64,000 nucleotides of DNA from Mycolicibacterium rhodesiae (lineage in GTDB: Bacteria; Actinomycetota; Actinomycetes; Mycobacteriales; Mycobacteriaceae). The position numbers and the translations under genes are program-made. The stretch's first letter is position 1. Each line of letters begins with the position of its first letter. The stretch covers positions 1-64,000 of the forward strand of contig NZ_MVIH01000009.1 in the NCBI RefSeq assembly GCF_002086695.1, read 5' to 3'. Below the pieces are notes generated by a model. The model did no database searches. It was not told the DNA's origin and saw only the letters and a program-made list of their open reading frames with translations. Below, one piece after another: positions 38,844 to 50,398 of this stretch.

Positions 38844-38847
<4 letters not shown>
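37246..38847 (+). CDS. Membrane-anchored class III adenylate cyclase with HAMP domain (Rv3645-like)
   Basis: 533 residues: six TM segments (about residues 20-270), a HAMP linker (SIADPLRQLRWALGEVQRGNY, about 262-310) and a C-terminal cyclase domain (about 340-510). Metal-binding Asp residues are seen in VLFVDLVGST and KFQGDAALCIFG; substrate and transition-state elements are in EYTVIGDPVNEAARL. It makes cAMP at the membrane. TACGGT at 37234-37239 suggests a leaderless GTG start. Its stop overlaps the topA stop. Confidence 0.93.
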
Positions 38848-41648
<2,801 letters not shown>

Positions 41649-41761
41649 CTGCCCTTACGCTCCACTTCTGTATGTCCGTCAGGTACCCCCAAACCCGCGG
41701 GCAACTGACAATTTCGCACTCTGGACCGGCCAACGCAAACCGACCCTCGCAGCGCAATCTC

Positions 41762-42340
41762 TCAGATCCGAGGCCACGCTGACAACGCTTCGATCTGATT
41801 CGGGGGTTCCCCGACGTTCTCTACCAGGCGCGATAGCCGTCGACGGCCACTGATTCTCAGTGCCGGCCGGGCGCCTCGGGTGCCGATCAGCGTGGGTGCG
41901 ATCCCCACCCTCATCAACGCGGACGCCAGCGGTGAATGGGTGTCAGGGGCGTGCGGGTCGAGTCCGAGCAGATAGCGGTCGGCTTCGGGAACGCCGGATG
42001 CCAGCGTCCAGGCGCGCAGCTCCCGCGATCCGGGCAGCCACTGCGGTGGCACAGTCTTGACGGCCCCCCTGGTCCACTCTGCGGCGATTCCGGTCAGCCG
42101 CGCGTCCACGGCGGTGCGCACCAGCGGATTGTTCTCGTCGGTGCGGGTGATTTCGGCCGCAAGGCCGGTTTCGGTGATCATCTCCGCCAGCGCGTCGGCC
42201 CGCCACAGGTCGTCGACCACCACCGACAACCGTGCCCCACCGCCCACGACCACCACCTGTCCCGTGGTGGCGAGCAGCCCGGTGAGATCGGCGACCGCGG
42301 GCGGCACCGACTCGGCCGAGAAGAAGGACAGCTGGCTCAC
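41762..42340 (-). CDS. Conserved hypothetical protein (Rv3647c-like)
   Basis: 192 residues beginning MSQLSFFSAES, with no recognised catalytic motif. It carries a VVVVGGGARLSVVVDDLWRA segment and a basic C-terminal half. It is conserved between topA and cspA in mycobacteria. The GTG at 42340 was chosen because the open frame upstream is Arg/Pro-rich and unlike any protein. Function unknown. Confidence 0.8.
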   Translation of the reverse strand: MSQLSFFSAESVPPAVADLTGLLATTGQVVVVGGGARLSVVVDDLWRADALAEMITETGLAAEITRTDENNPLVRTAVDARLTGIAAEWTRGAVKTVPPQWLPGSRELRAWTLASGVPEADRYLLGLDPHAPDTHSPLASALMRVGIAPTLIGTRGARPALRISGRRRLSRLVENVGEPPNQIEALSAWPRI

Positions 42341-42494
42341 GAGTCGACAGTAAGGCAGTAGGTGACGAGCGGGAGGCAGCGCAGCGCTACGACTGACGAC
42401 GGGCGTGGCGAACACAGCCCGGCACACCCACCAACGAAAGCACCCCCGATGCCCGTCACCGGGACTCGGGGGTGTTTCGTGATGTCGTTGTTGA

Positions 42495-42698
42495 TCAGAC
42501 GGCGCGAACGCCTGTGGCCTGTGGGCCCTTGGGGCTCTGACCGACCTCGAACTCGACCCGTTGGTTCTCCTCAAGGGTGCGGAATCCCGACCCCTGAATT
42601 TCCGTGTAGTGGACGAACACGTCGGCAGAGCCGTCCTCGGGTGCGATGAACCCGAAACCCTTCTCGGCGTTGAACCACTTCACAGTTCCCTGTGGCAT
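42495..42698 (-). CDS. cspA: Cold-shock protein A
   Basis: A 67-residue single cold-shock domain (OB fold) nucleic-acid chaperone with RNP1 KGFGFI and RNP2 VFVHYTEI. ATG at 42698, GGAAAG upstream. A 290-bp region separates it from the divergent helicase gene and likely holds a structured 5' leader, as usual for csp genes. Orthologue of Rv3648c. Confidence 0.95.
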   Translation of the reverse strand: MPQGTVKWFNAEKGFGFIAPEDGSADVFVHYTEIQGSGFRTLEENQRVEFEVGQSPKGPQATGVRAV

Positions 42699-42987
42699 CT
42701 TTCGTACTTTCCTTCTCTTCCAACCGGGAGCGGCCGACCGAGTTTTCGGCAGACCGGGCCCGTTCCGACCGCCATCCTTCGTGGAGTCGCCGGAACTCAC
42801 CCGACCTACAACCCTCGCAGGAACCGCGATCGCAACGTCGATCCTGCGAGTGTTGACACACGAACACAGAAGCTGCGACCGCCCTTATCCAATCACGTCC
42901 AGAGCTGTTGCGACAGTCTCAGTGCTACTAACTGATGAACAATTCGATACAGGGGTGTTGATCGGTTTTAGAAAGGGCTGATTTCAA
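42699..42987. other. Intergenic region between divergent cspA and helicase genes
   Basis: This 289-bp non-coding stretch is less GC-rich toward the helicase side. It must carry promoters for both genes and probably the cspA leader RNA. I see no confident -10/-35 pair or tRNA here. Confidence 0.5.
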
Positions 42988-45315
42988 ATGGTGAGTTTCG
43001 GCAGCGAGCTGCTTAACGCGGCGGTCGCAGGTGCCGAATCATCGCCCGCTGCGCTGCTTCACGTCGCCGAGCTTCCCGCCCGCCAGGCGAGTGCAGCGCA
43101 GTGGCCTGCCTGGGCTGATCCAGATGTGCTCCGCGCGTTCCATGCTCACGGGATCGCCGAGCCGTGGTCACATCAGGTGCAGGCCGCCGAGCTGGCGCAC
43201 GCCGGGCGCCATGTCGTCATCAGCACCGGCACCGCATCGGGCAAGTCGCTGGCGTTCCAATTACCGATCATGGATGCGCTGGCGCGTGATCCGCGCGCCA
43301 GAGCACTTTATTTGTCACCCACCAAGGCGCTCGGCCACGACCAATTACGCACTGCCCATTCTTTGACCACCGCGGTGGCCACCCTGGCTGATGTCGCGCC
43401 GACGTCCTACGACGGCGACACACCGACCGAGGTGCGCAAATTCGCTCGTGAGCGGTCGCGCTGGCTGTTCTCCAATCCCGACATGATCCATCTGTCGTTG
43501 TTGCGCAACCATGCCCGGTGGGCGGTCTATCTGCGTGGGTTGCGTTACATAGTCGTCGACGAATGCCATTACTACCGGGGCATTTTCGGGTCCAACGTAG
43601 CCATGGTGTTACGGCGGCTGTTGCGGCTGTGCCAGCGTTACGCCCCGGAGTCAGGCCCGGGGCCGACGGTCATCTTCGCCAGCGCGACCACCGCGGCCCC
43701 GGGCGAGACGGCAGCCGAGCTGATCGGCCAGACCGTGACCGCGGTGACCGAGGACGGGTCACCGCACGGTGCCCGCACGGTGGCGCTGTGGGAGCCCGAA
43801 CTGCGTACCGATCTGACGGGCGAAAACGGTGCACCGGTGCGGCGTTCGGCCGGCGCCGAGGCGGCTCGCATGATGGCCGATCTGGTTGCTGAGGGCGCGC
43901 GGACGCTGACGTTCGTGCGGTCCCGGCGCGGGGCGGAGCTGACCGCGCTGGGCGCAAGGGCCCGACTGGAGGACATCGCCCCGCAGCTGCTCGATACCGT
44001 GGCGTCCTATCGCGCCGGTTATCTCGCCGAGGATCGCCGGGAATTGGAACGTGCCCTGACCGAGGGTGAACTACGCGGGCTGGCCACCACGAATGCACTC
44101 GAGCTGGGTATCGACATCGCCGGGCTGGATGCCGTTCTGCTGGCGGGCTTTCCGGGGACGGTAGCGTCGTTCTGGCAGCAGGCCGGACGGTCGGGACGAC
44201 GCGGTCAGTGGGCCCTGGTGGTACTGGTGGCGCGTGACGACCCACTGGACACCTACCTGGTGCACCATCCGGAGGCGTTGCTGGACAAGCCGGTTGAACG
44301 GGTGGTGATCGATCCGACGAACCCCTATGTCGTAGGTCCGCAGCTGCTGTGCGCGGCAACGGAAATGCCGTTGGACGAGGCGGAGGTTCGGCAATGGGAG
44401 GCCGAACCGGTGGCGGCTGAGCTGGTCGACGACGGGTTGCTGCGCCGGCGCGGCGGGAAGTACTTCCCCGCCGCCGGGCTGGATCCCCATCCGGCGGTGG
44501 ACATCCGCGGTTCAGCCGGTGGCAGCATCGCGATCGTCGAGGCCGGGACGGGGCGGATGCTCGGGAGCGCCGACGCGGGCCAGGCGCCGGCGGCCGTTCA
44601 CCCCGGTGCGGTGTATCTCCATCAGGGTGAGAGCTACCTCGTCGACTCGTTGAGCTTCGCCGACGGCGTGGCATTCGTACATGCCGAGGATCCCGGCTAC
44701 ACCACATTCGCCAGGGAGGTCACCGACATCGCGGTGACCGGGACGGGCGAGCGGATGCACTACGGCCCGGTGACGCTGGGTCTGGTACCGGTGTCGGTGA
44801 CGCACCGGGTGATCGGCTATCTGCGCCGGCGACTGTCCGGCGAGGTGATCGACTTCGTCGAACTGGACATGCCCGAGCACTGCCTGCCGACCACTGCGGT
44901 GATGTACACGATCACACCGGAAGCGTTGGCGGACAGCGGGATCGAACAGCTGCGGATACCGGGTTCGTTGCACGCCGCCGAGCACGCCGCGATCGGGCTG
45001 CTGCCGCTGGTGGCCAGTTGCGACCGCGGCGACATCGGCGGCGTGTCCACCGCCGTCGGCGCCGACGGCCTGCCCACGGTGTTCGTCTACGACGGGCATC
45101 CGGGTGGGGCCGGGTTCGCCGAGCGCGGCTACCGGCTGGTCAGCACCTGGTTGGGCGCCACCGCAGCAGCGATCGAGGCGTGCGAATGCCCGCAGGGCTG
45201 TCCGTCATGTGTGCAGTCGCCCAAGTGCGGCAACGGGAATGACCCGCTGGACAAGTCCGGTGCTGTTTCGGTCCTCAGGCTCGTTCTCGCACAGCTGGCT
45301 GCAGGCGGTGCCTGA
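42988..45315 (+). CDS. Superfamily II DEAD/DEAH helicase with DUF1998 (SftH/MrfA type)
   Basis: 775 residues. The helicase core has STGTASGKSLAF (motif I), VVDECHYYRG (motif II, DECH), FASATT (III) and QQAGRSGRRG (VI); the C-terminal DUF1998 domain ends with a four-Cys cluster CECPQGCPSC...C (about 730-745). This is the clade of mycobacterial SftH (3'-5' DNA translocase/helicase) and Bacillus MrfA, which repairs mitomycin-type lesions. Orthologue of Rv3649. Confidence 0.92.
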   Translation: MVSFGSELLNAAVAGAESSPAALLHVAELPARQASAAQWPAWADPDVLRAFHAHGIAEPWSHQVQAAELAHAGRHVVISTGTASGKSLAFQLPIMDALARDPRARALYLSPTKALGHDQLRTAHSLTTAVATLADVAPTSYDGDTPTEVRKFARERSRWLFSNPDMIHLSLLRNHARWAVYLRGLRYIVVDECHYYRGIFGSNVAMVLRRLLRLCQRYAPESGPGPTVIFASATTAAPGETAAELIGQTVTAVTEDGSPHGARTVALWEPELRTDLTGENGAPVRRSAGAEAARMMADLVAEGARTLTFVRSRRGAELTALGARARLEDIAPQLLDTVASYRAGYLAEDRRELERALTEGELRGLATTNALELGIDIAGLDAVLLAGFPGTVASFWQQAGRSGRRGQWALVVLVARDDPLDTYLVHHPEALLDKPVERVVIDPTNPYVVGPQLLCAATEMPLDEAEVRQWEAEPVAAELVDDGLLRRRGGKYFPAAGLDPHPAVDIRGSAGGSIAIVEAGTGRMLGSADAGQAPAAVHPGAVYLHQGESYLVDSLSFADGVAFVHAEDPGYTTFAREVTDIAVTGTGERMHYGPVTLGLVPVSVTHRVIGYLRRRLSGEVIDFVELDMPEHCLPTTAVMYTITPEALADSGIEQLRIPGSLHAAEHAAIGLLPLVASCDRGDIGGVSTAVGADGLPTVFVYDGHPGGAGFAERGYRLVSTWLGATAAAIEACECPQGCPSCVQSPKCGNGNDPLDKSGAVSVLRLVLAQLAAGGA

Positions 45316-45624
45316 CCGGCGTGCCGACCGACCCCTCGAACAATCGACACCCACGATGCAAGCACGCGCCACCGTGAACGCGCCGCACCCCACACTGCTG
45401 GAGGCGTTGCGACAGCCTGACATCTTTGCCGCGCCGGAACGGTCGGACAACGCGATCCGTTCCCAACCCGACAGGTCGGGTAGGCGAAAAAATACCGAAC
45501 CGCGATTGCGCCCGCAAGAAAATCGACATCACGGCGGTTTGCCGGACCAACTCATTGTTTCCACCAGCGGATTCCGGCCGTGCTTCCCAAGCTCCTCCCA
45601 AGGTGCTCTCGTTAAACTGCCCCC
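45316..45624. other. Intergenic region upstream of Rv3651-like gene
   Basis: 309 bp without a convincing gene. In M. tuberculosis this spot holds a PE gene (PE33), which is absent here. TAAACT at 45613-45618, 6 nt before the next ATG, is a good -10 for a leaderless transcript. A small CCCGA/TCGGG dyad lies near 45469-45480. Confidence 0.6.
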
Positions 45625-46650
45625 ATGACGCCCGACTGGCTGCTGGTGGAAACACTCGGCACCGAACCGGTGGTGGTCGCGCAGGGCCGTCAGATGAAGA
45701 ATTTGGTGCCCCTGGCCATTTACTTGCGACGCAACCCGCACCTGGCCGCCATCCAGACCGCCATCGCCGAGACCGTGGCGACCGGCAACAGCCTGGCCAG
45801 CATCACCCCCAAGAGTGACCGCGTGATCCGCACCGAACCGGTCCAGATGTCCGACGGTCGGATGCACGGTGTGCACGTCTGGATCGGCCCGGCCGGCGCG
45901 GACCCGCCGGAGCGGCCGATACCGGGGCCGTTGAAGTGGGACATGACGCTCGGGATCGCCACCGACACCGTTGAATCATTGGTGAACGCCGGACTGGATC
46001 CCACCAAGGAGCCCACGCACGGGCGGGCCTTCGCCGAGGATCTGCCGTCGCGCAGCTTCAACCGCGACGAGGCCAAGGTGCTGGCGCTGGCAATCGATGC
46101 CGCGCCCGGCCGAACATACTGCACCACTTGGACATTCACTGATAGTCACGGCGAGACCATTCGAGCGGGCTTCGTCGCGCGGACCGCCTCGGAGATGGTC
46201 GACGACGCCACCGAGCACCTCGTCGCCCGGGCGATGAACCTGCGCTGCGACCTCGACGAGGGTGCGCTGCCGCCCGACCACCTGGCGCAACGCATTCTCG
46301 ACGGACTCTCGCAGCCGGGCGTGCACCGGGCGCTCGTCGACCTCAACACGTGGAAGCTGCTGAAGTGGCTCGACGAACCATGCCCGCACTACGACTGGCG
46401 CCAGAGCGTCCAGTTCCACCCCGACGACCGCGACTTGCTGATCCCGATGGCGGACGACTTTGCGACCGGCACCACCAGCCAGGTGTTGCGGTTGCCCGGG
46501 GTGGACGGCGGTTGGGTGCCTATGCACGTCACCGTCAACCGCGTCGAGGTGGACAACAACATCTTCGCCGGGCTGATCACTCTGCGGCTGCCCACCGCGG
46601 CGGAACTGTCGGCGGCGCGGCTGACCGCCAAGGGCACCTCGACCGCCTAG
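45625..46650 (+). CDS. Rv3651-family protein (PAS/GAF-like domains, DUF5593/DUF5628 type)
   Basis: 341 residues, cytosolic, starting MTPDWLLVETLGTEPVVVAQG. The alternation of strands and helices resembles tandem PAS/GAF-like sensor folds, as known for Rv3651. No catalytic motif. A leaderless ATG start fits the TAAACT box. Its 3' end overlaps the convergent tad operon end by 4 bp. Function is not established. Confidence 0.75.
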   Translation: MTPDWLLVETLGTEPVVVAQGRQMKNLVPLAIYLRRNPHLAAIQTAIAETVATGNSLASITPKSDRVIRTEPVQMSDGRMHGVHVWIGPAGADPPERPIPGPLKWDMTLGIATDTVESLVNAGLDPTKEPTHGRAFAEDLPSRSFNRDEAKVLALAIDAAPGRTYCTTWTFTDSHGETIRAGFVARTASEMVDDATEHLVARAMNLRCDLDEGALPPDHLAQRILDGLSQPGVHRALVDLNTWKLLKWLDEPCPHYDWRQSVQFHPDDRDLLIPMADDFATGTTSQVLRLPGVDGGWVPMHVTVNRVEVDNNIFAGLITLRLPTAAELSAARLTAKGTSTA

Positions 46651-46994
46651 CGCGCGTCCAGTGGACCCGCCCGGGCCGCGGCATGCGCGCGTCCCCCGAG
46701 AAGCCGGCCCGTCGCGATGTCGACGTGAATCACGATGTCGAGCTCGTCGACGTCGCATCCGCTCAGCGTCGCGCCCATGGCGCGGCTGACCGCCGCCGCC
46801 TGCCGGCACGCGGTCTCGGCTCCCTGGGGCAGCCACATGGCCGCGGCCAGCGCCGCCATGTCCGCGCCTGCCTGCGCCCGATGCCGTGCCACCACCGCGC
46901 TCCCGACCTGGACACCGGCCACGGTGATGGCCGCCAAGCTCGCGATCAGCACCGACGCCAACACGGTCGCGACACCGCGCTCGTCACGCGCCAG
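46647..46994 (-). CDS. TadG/Rv3654c-like membrane-anchored protein of the tad operon
   Basis: About 115 residues: N-terminal RGVATVLASVLIASLAAITVAG-type membrane segment followed by VVARHRAQAGADMAALAAA, the 'helicase/secretion neighbourhood TadE-like' pattern (split here to stay short). The start is unresolved: no ATG/GTG/TTG precedes the conserved ARDERG, and the frame reads CTG at 46994 there. It overlaps the tadE stop. Confidence 0.7.
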   Translation of the reverse strand: MARDERGVATVLASVLIASLAAITVAGVQVGSAVVARHRAQAGADMAALAAAMWLPQGAETACRQAAAVSRAMGATLSGCDVDELDIVIHVDIATGRLLGGRAHAAARAGPLDAR

Positions 46995-47313
46995 GCTCGG
47001 TGGCCGCGACCCCGTCGGCAGTGATGACCACGCCCGGCAGCAGCCGGGATCTGGCGGTGACCGTCGCGACGACGAAACCGCCGTCACGCCGGACCCGCAC
47101 CGTCGCGCCCGCAGGCCCGACCCACCGGGCCGCGGTGTCCGCGCCCGCCTCGTCACCGCGAGCCGCCAGCCGGGCCGCCTCGCGGGCGGCGTCGATGCAG
47201 CGCACCTGCATCGCGACCGCGGTGATCCCGCTGGCGCAGACGACCAGGACGACCACCAGCGCGGCAATGGCCAGTGCGGCCTCGACGGTGGCGAAACCGC
47301 GGTCACCGGTTAG
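46984..47313 (-). CDS. tadE: TadE-like pilus-assembly protein (Rv3655c-like)
   Basis: About 109 residues: DRGFATVEAALAIAAL followed by a TM segment and MQVRCIDAAREAARLAARGD, the TadE hallmark. The conserved part starts just at the pilin stop codon; no canonical start codon exists there (the frame reads CTA overlapping the TAA), and upstream the frame continues through the pilin remnant into the element. The native start is therefore uncertain. With the pilin cut by the element, this gene is also cut off from the tad promoter. Confidence 0.75.
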   Translation of the reverse strand, partial: LTGDRGFATVEAALAIAALVVVLVVCASGITAVAMQVRCIDAAREAARLAARGDEAGADTAARWVGPAGATVRVRRDGGFVVATVTARSRLLPGVVITADGVAATEPGA

Positions 47314-47432
47314 ACCTTCGTGTTCAGCGCACGGTTGATGATGTTGGTCAGCGCGCCGACGATCGAGTCGCCGGTGACCACGCTGTAAAGGATCGCGCCG
47401 AACGCCGCAGCGGCGATCGTGCCGATCGCATA
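47310..47432 (-). pseudogene. 3' half of the tad pilin gene (DUF4244, Rv3656c-like), disrupted
   Basis: The frame ending at the TAA (47310-47312) encodes YAIGTIAAAAFGAILY, then SVVTGDSIVGALTNIINRA and LNTKV, the conserved C-terminal part of the small Flp-like pilin. Upstream of the Tyr codon the sequence changes to element DNA and reaches a TAG. The missing N-terminal half lies at 57222-57304, 9.8 kb away. A GTG at 47438 could still give a 43-residue fragment without the processing site. Confidence 0.9.
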
Positions 47433-47457
47433 CACCACTGTTGTCTATTGCACCCCT
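47407..47457. other. attL (left element junction)
   Basis: On the minus strand, B' sequence of the pilin gene (TATGCGATCGGC) meets the element P arm (complement of 47433-47457, outer part GGGGTGCAAT). The shared dinucleotide TA is at 47431-47432. The same GGGGTGCAAT element terminus occurs inverted at the right end (57198-57207). Confidence 0.8.
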
Positions 47458-47475
47458 CACGCGTAGCATTTCTGC

Positions 47476-49104
47476 ATGTCACCGCCGCGCGCTCTCATCG
47501 TCGTACGTCTCAGCCGCGTCACTGACGCGACCACCAGCCCCGAGCGCCAGGTCGCCAAGTGCCGCGAACTCATCGAGCAGCGCGGATATGTAGAGGTCGG
47601 AATCGCTGAAGACTTGGATGTGTCCGCCGGCAAGACGACGCCGTTCGACCGCCCGCAACTCGGCAAGTGGCTGACCACACGACGCGGTGAGTTCGATGTG
47701 ATCGTCTTTTTCCGTGTGGACCGCATCGTGCGCCGTCTGTTCGATCTGGCCGACCTGATCCGATGGAGCCGAGAACACGGCGTGACGCTGGTGTCCGCGA
47801 CCGAAGCCCACTTCGACTTGTCGTCTGACTTCGGCGACATCATCGCCTTGCTCATCGCCAAAGTGGCCGAGCTCGAACTGGCCGCGATCTCGGAGCGCAA
47901 CGCGTCGGCATTTCGACACAACTTCGCCAAGGGCAAGTACCGGGGCGGTATTCCTCCATGGGGCTACATCCCTGAGCACGACGACAACGGCGACTGGCGA
48001 CTCGTCCAAGACCCCGAGCAAGTCGAGGTCATCCTCGAAGTGGTCGAGCGCGTCCTGGCTGGTGAACCGCTACGGGCCCTGGCCCACGAACTGACCAAGC
48101 GCGAAGTGCTGACACCCAAAGATCGCTTCGCACAAGTACGTGGCCGCGAGGTCGTCGGTTACGAGTGGCACCCCGGTCCCCTGAAACGCGCCTTGACGTC
48201 CCACACGCTGCTTGGGCGCGTTGTGACGCGAGAGCAACCGTTGGACGCTCAGGGACGACCTCAGCGTGACGCAAAGGGCCGCAAAGTATTCGGTGACGAC
48301 GTACTGGTGACCGCAGACGACGGGTCGCCCATCGTGCGCGCTGAGCCCATCGTTTCTCGCGACGTATTCGACCGCCTCGGTGTGGAACTCGCCGGACGCG
48401 AGAATCGCAAGGAGCCGACCAAACGGACATCGGGCTTGCTGCTCCGCATCATCTACTGCGGCGAATGCGGGCGACCCGCATACCGACTCAAGGGTGGCGT
48501 TGGTCGAAAGCCTCGCTATCGCTGTTCGTCAGCGCAGAAAGTCAATGGCTCATGCGGCAACAAGACGATCCCACTTGAATACGCCGACGCCGAAGTCGAG
48601 CGCCAGATCCTCAAAAACATGGGACCGCTCGAACGACGGCGCCGAGTCTGGTTCGCGGGCAATGACCACACCGACGAGCTGGCCGAGGTCAATAGCGCAC
48701 TTGAAGACCTGACCGATCAGCTGGGCGTGGGCGTCTTCAAGCGCGGGACCCCGCAACGCGCCAAGCTGGATCAACGTATTGCTGCCCTGAGTGCTCGCCA
48801 AGCCGAACTATCCTCTGTCCCTTCGCAACCCGCTGGGTGGCGCTATGAGCCCACGGGTGAACTGTTCTCCGATTGGTGGAACGACCAGGACGACGAGGCC
48901 AAGAACATCTGGCTGCGTCAGTCTGGCTTTCGCTACGAGTGGTCCTCGCACAGTGACGAGCGGGGCCGCGTCGTCGTTGACCGATTCGAGCAAGTCGGCG
49001 ACCTCGAGATGGACCTCGACGGCGACCAGGTGTTCGGGCCGCTCGTCGACATCATGGCCGCGCTGTCCGATCCATCGAACTTCGAGGATGCACCGGCTGA
49101 GTGA
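47476..49104 (+). CDS. int: Large serine integrase, Bxb1-like
   Basis: 542 residues. The resolvase domain has the nucleophile Ser13 in VVRLSRVTDATTSPERQ and the invariant FRVDRIVRR and AAISERN regions; a recombinase domain (GKYRGGIPPWGYIPEH) and a zinc-ribbon with CGEC...C...C (about 330-365) follow. These stretches closely resemble mycobacteriophage Bxb1 integrase as I recall it. A leaderless start is suggested by TAGCAT at 47463-47468 (7 nt before ATG) with TTGTCT at 47441-47446. This places the promoter inside attL/attP, so integrase binding could autoregulate. Confidence 0.95.
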   Translation: MSPPRALIVVRLSRVTDATTSPERQVAKCRELIEQRGYVEVGIAEDLDVSAGKTTPFDRPQLGKWLTTRRGEFDVIVFFRVDRIVRRLFDLADLIRWSREHGVTLVSATEAHFDLSSDFGDIIALLIAKVAELELAAISERNASAFRHNFAKGKYRGGIPPWGYIPEHDDNGDWRLVQDPEQVEVILEVVERVLAGEPLRALAHELTKREVLTPKDRFAQVRGREVVGYEWHPGPLKRALTSHTLLGRVVTREQPLDAQGRPQRDAKGRKVFGDDVLVTADDGSPIVRAEPIVSRDVFDRLGVELAGRENRKEPTKRTSGLLLRIIYCGECGRPAYRLKGGVGRKPRYRCSSAQKVNGSCGNKTIPLEYADAEVERQILKNMGPLERRRRVWFAGNDHTDELAEVNSALEDLTDQLGVGVFKRGTPQRAKLDQRIAALSARQAELSSVPSQPAGWRYEPTGELFSDWWNDQDDEAKNIWLRQSGFRYEWSSHSDERGRVVVDRFEQVGDLEMDLDGDQVFGPLVDIMAALSDPSNFEDAPAE

Positions 49105-49193
49105 AAGTCCAACCGCCGGTAGGGGTTAGGTTCGTGCTCGATGTCTCTTACGTTGGTGTCATGACGACGAACACCCCAACGAAAGGAACCGTC

Positions 49194-49427
49194 ATGACCA
49201 CACCCACCACGCTGGACACCAAGGCCATCGCCACAGCGCTCGACATCGAACCGAAGGCGCTTCGCGCGTTCCTCCGCTCAGGCAAGGCCGAAGGCATGTT
49301 CAGTCGCGACGGCAAGGCCTACGTCTTCGCGAGGGTCGACGTGCCCAAGATCAAGAAGGCCTACGCCGCATGGGTCGACGCCCGCGCTGCGTCGAAAGCT
49401 GAACCTGAAGAAGCCAAATCCGCCTGA
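49194..49427 (+). CDS. Small helix-turn-helix-like protein, candidate recombination directionality or regulatory factor
   Basis: 77 residues: LDTKAIATALDIEPKALRAF followed by LRSGKAEGMFSRDGKAYVF, a pattern shared with small actinophage DNA-binding proteins. ATG at 49194 is preceded by AAAGGAA; an in-frame ATG at 49161 is an alternative. Located right after the integrase and co-directional, a typical place for an excision or control factor, but unlike Bxb1 gp47; the function is inference. Confidence 0.6.
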   Translation: MTTPTTLDTKAIATALDIEPKALRAFLRSGKAEGMFSRDGKAYVFARVDVPKIKKAYAAWVDARAASKAEPEEAKSA

Positions 49428-49441
49428 CCACAACCAACCCG

Positions 49442-50263
49442 TCAGCCCCGCGCCCCATCTTCGGGTGTGGGGCTTTCCGGTGGAGTCTCAGATTTCCCTG
49501 CCGGCAGTTCCTTCGTCTTGGGTGCCTCAATCTGCTTGGGTGGCGTCACGATTTCGACCACCGCGTCTTTCATGTCGGCGATACCTTCGGTGATGCCTTT
49601 CAAGTCGTCGGTGACGGTGTGGAACATTGCGATGACGACTAGCGCAGGCGCAAGCGCCTTGCCGATCCGCTTCGCGAAAGACGGCTTCACACCCATTGCG
49701 GCTATGCCGCTGCCAACCAGTTTCTTGCTCGTTTCTGCGATTGGCCCGCTGCCGAACAGATGAACGTTGTCCAGGAGCCACTCCAAATGGTCCACCTGCG
49801 CATGTAGCTCGGTCGACAACTTCTCGTCAAACTCCGCCTCGTCGAGGATCTCGCGCCATTCAGTGATCGCATCCCGGAGCCGCGATAACGCAGGGTCACC
49901 CAGCTTTGGTGCAGCTATTGCACGGTACTGCAGCGTCGTGGCGATTCCCGTGAGCTGATCGACAATCAGAGGATTCGCAACAGAAGAGCCTGCATTAGTC
50001 CACGCGTCAGGGGGGACAATCGCAGTGTAGTAATGCCCCATGTAGGACAAGTACTGGCTGCGGTCCTCATCATCCCCAGGCAGCGCGAAGAGCAGGTCGT
50101 AGACCTGTCGCCATAAAGCAACAACTTCACTGTGGCGAAGAGAAAAGTCCAACGTGCCAACGTTCGCGCCAAGGACTGCAACCCACGCCTTGTCGATGTG
50201 GGCATCGTCCCTCATGACGCCTCGCAAGATGTTGCGCAGCGCGATCGCGGGATTGTCCGTCAT
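49442..50263 (-). CDS. Unknown 273-aa element protein with a C-terminal hydrophobic segment
   Basis: No recognised family. The N-terminal two thirds are helical with many Trp/Leu/Asp residues. A moderately hydrophobic stretch (about residues 205-222, ALAPALVVIAMFHTV) could be a membrane segment, followed by a helical region and a Pro/Glu/Lys-rich tail. Good ribosome site (GGAGG) and its own possible promoter (GATACT complement at 50290-50295). It lies next to the integrase, a common cargo position in satellites, so a defence or helper-interference role is possible but unproven. Confidence 0.75.
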   Translation of the reverse strand: MTDNPAIALRNILRGVMRDDAHIDKAWVAVLGANVGTLDFSLRHSEVVALWRQVYDLLFALPGDDEDRSQYLSYMGHYYTAIVPPDAWTNAGSSVANPLIVDQLTGIATTLQYRAIAAPKLGDPALSRLRDAITEWREILDEAEFDEKLSTELHAQVDHLEWLLDNVHLFGSGPIAETSKKLVGSGIAAMGVKPSFAKRIGKALAPALVVIAMFHTVTDDLKGITEGIADMKDAVVEIVTPPKQIEAPKTKELPAGKSETPPESPTPEDGARG

Positions 50264-50398
50264 AACGTGATCCTCCGTCCGCTCGAAAGAGTATCGAAGG
50301 ACACGGACACGCCGCTCTCAAGCGACACGTTCGGGATCTGAGCACCGACGTATGTCGAATCACGCCCGCCAACGTGTGGGCAGCGCGTACGGATGCGC

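Noticed and set aside
45316..45624. PE-family gene expected by synteny (PE33 position)
   Set aside because: No frame here shows a PE N-terminal domain or a suitable start; the region appears non-coding.
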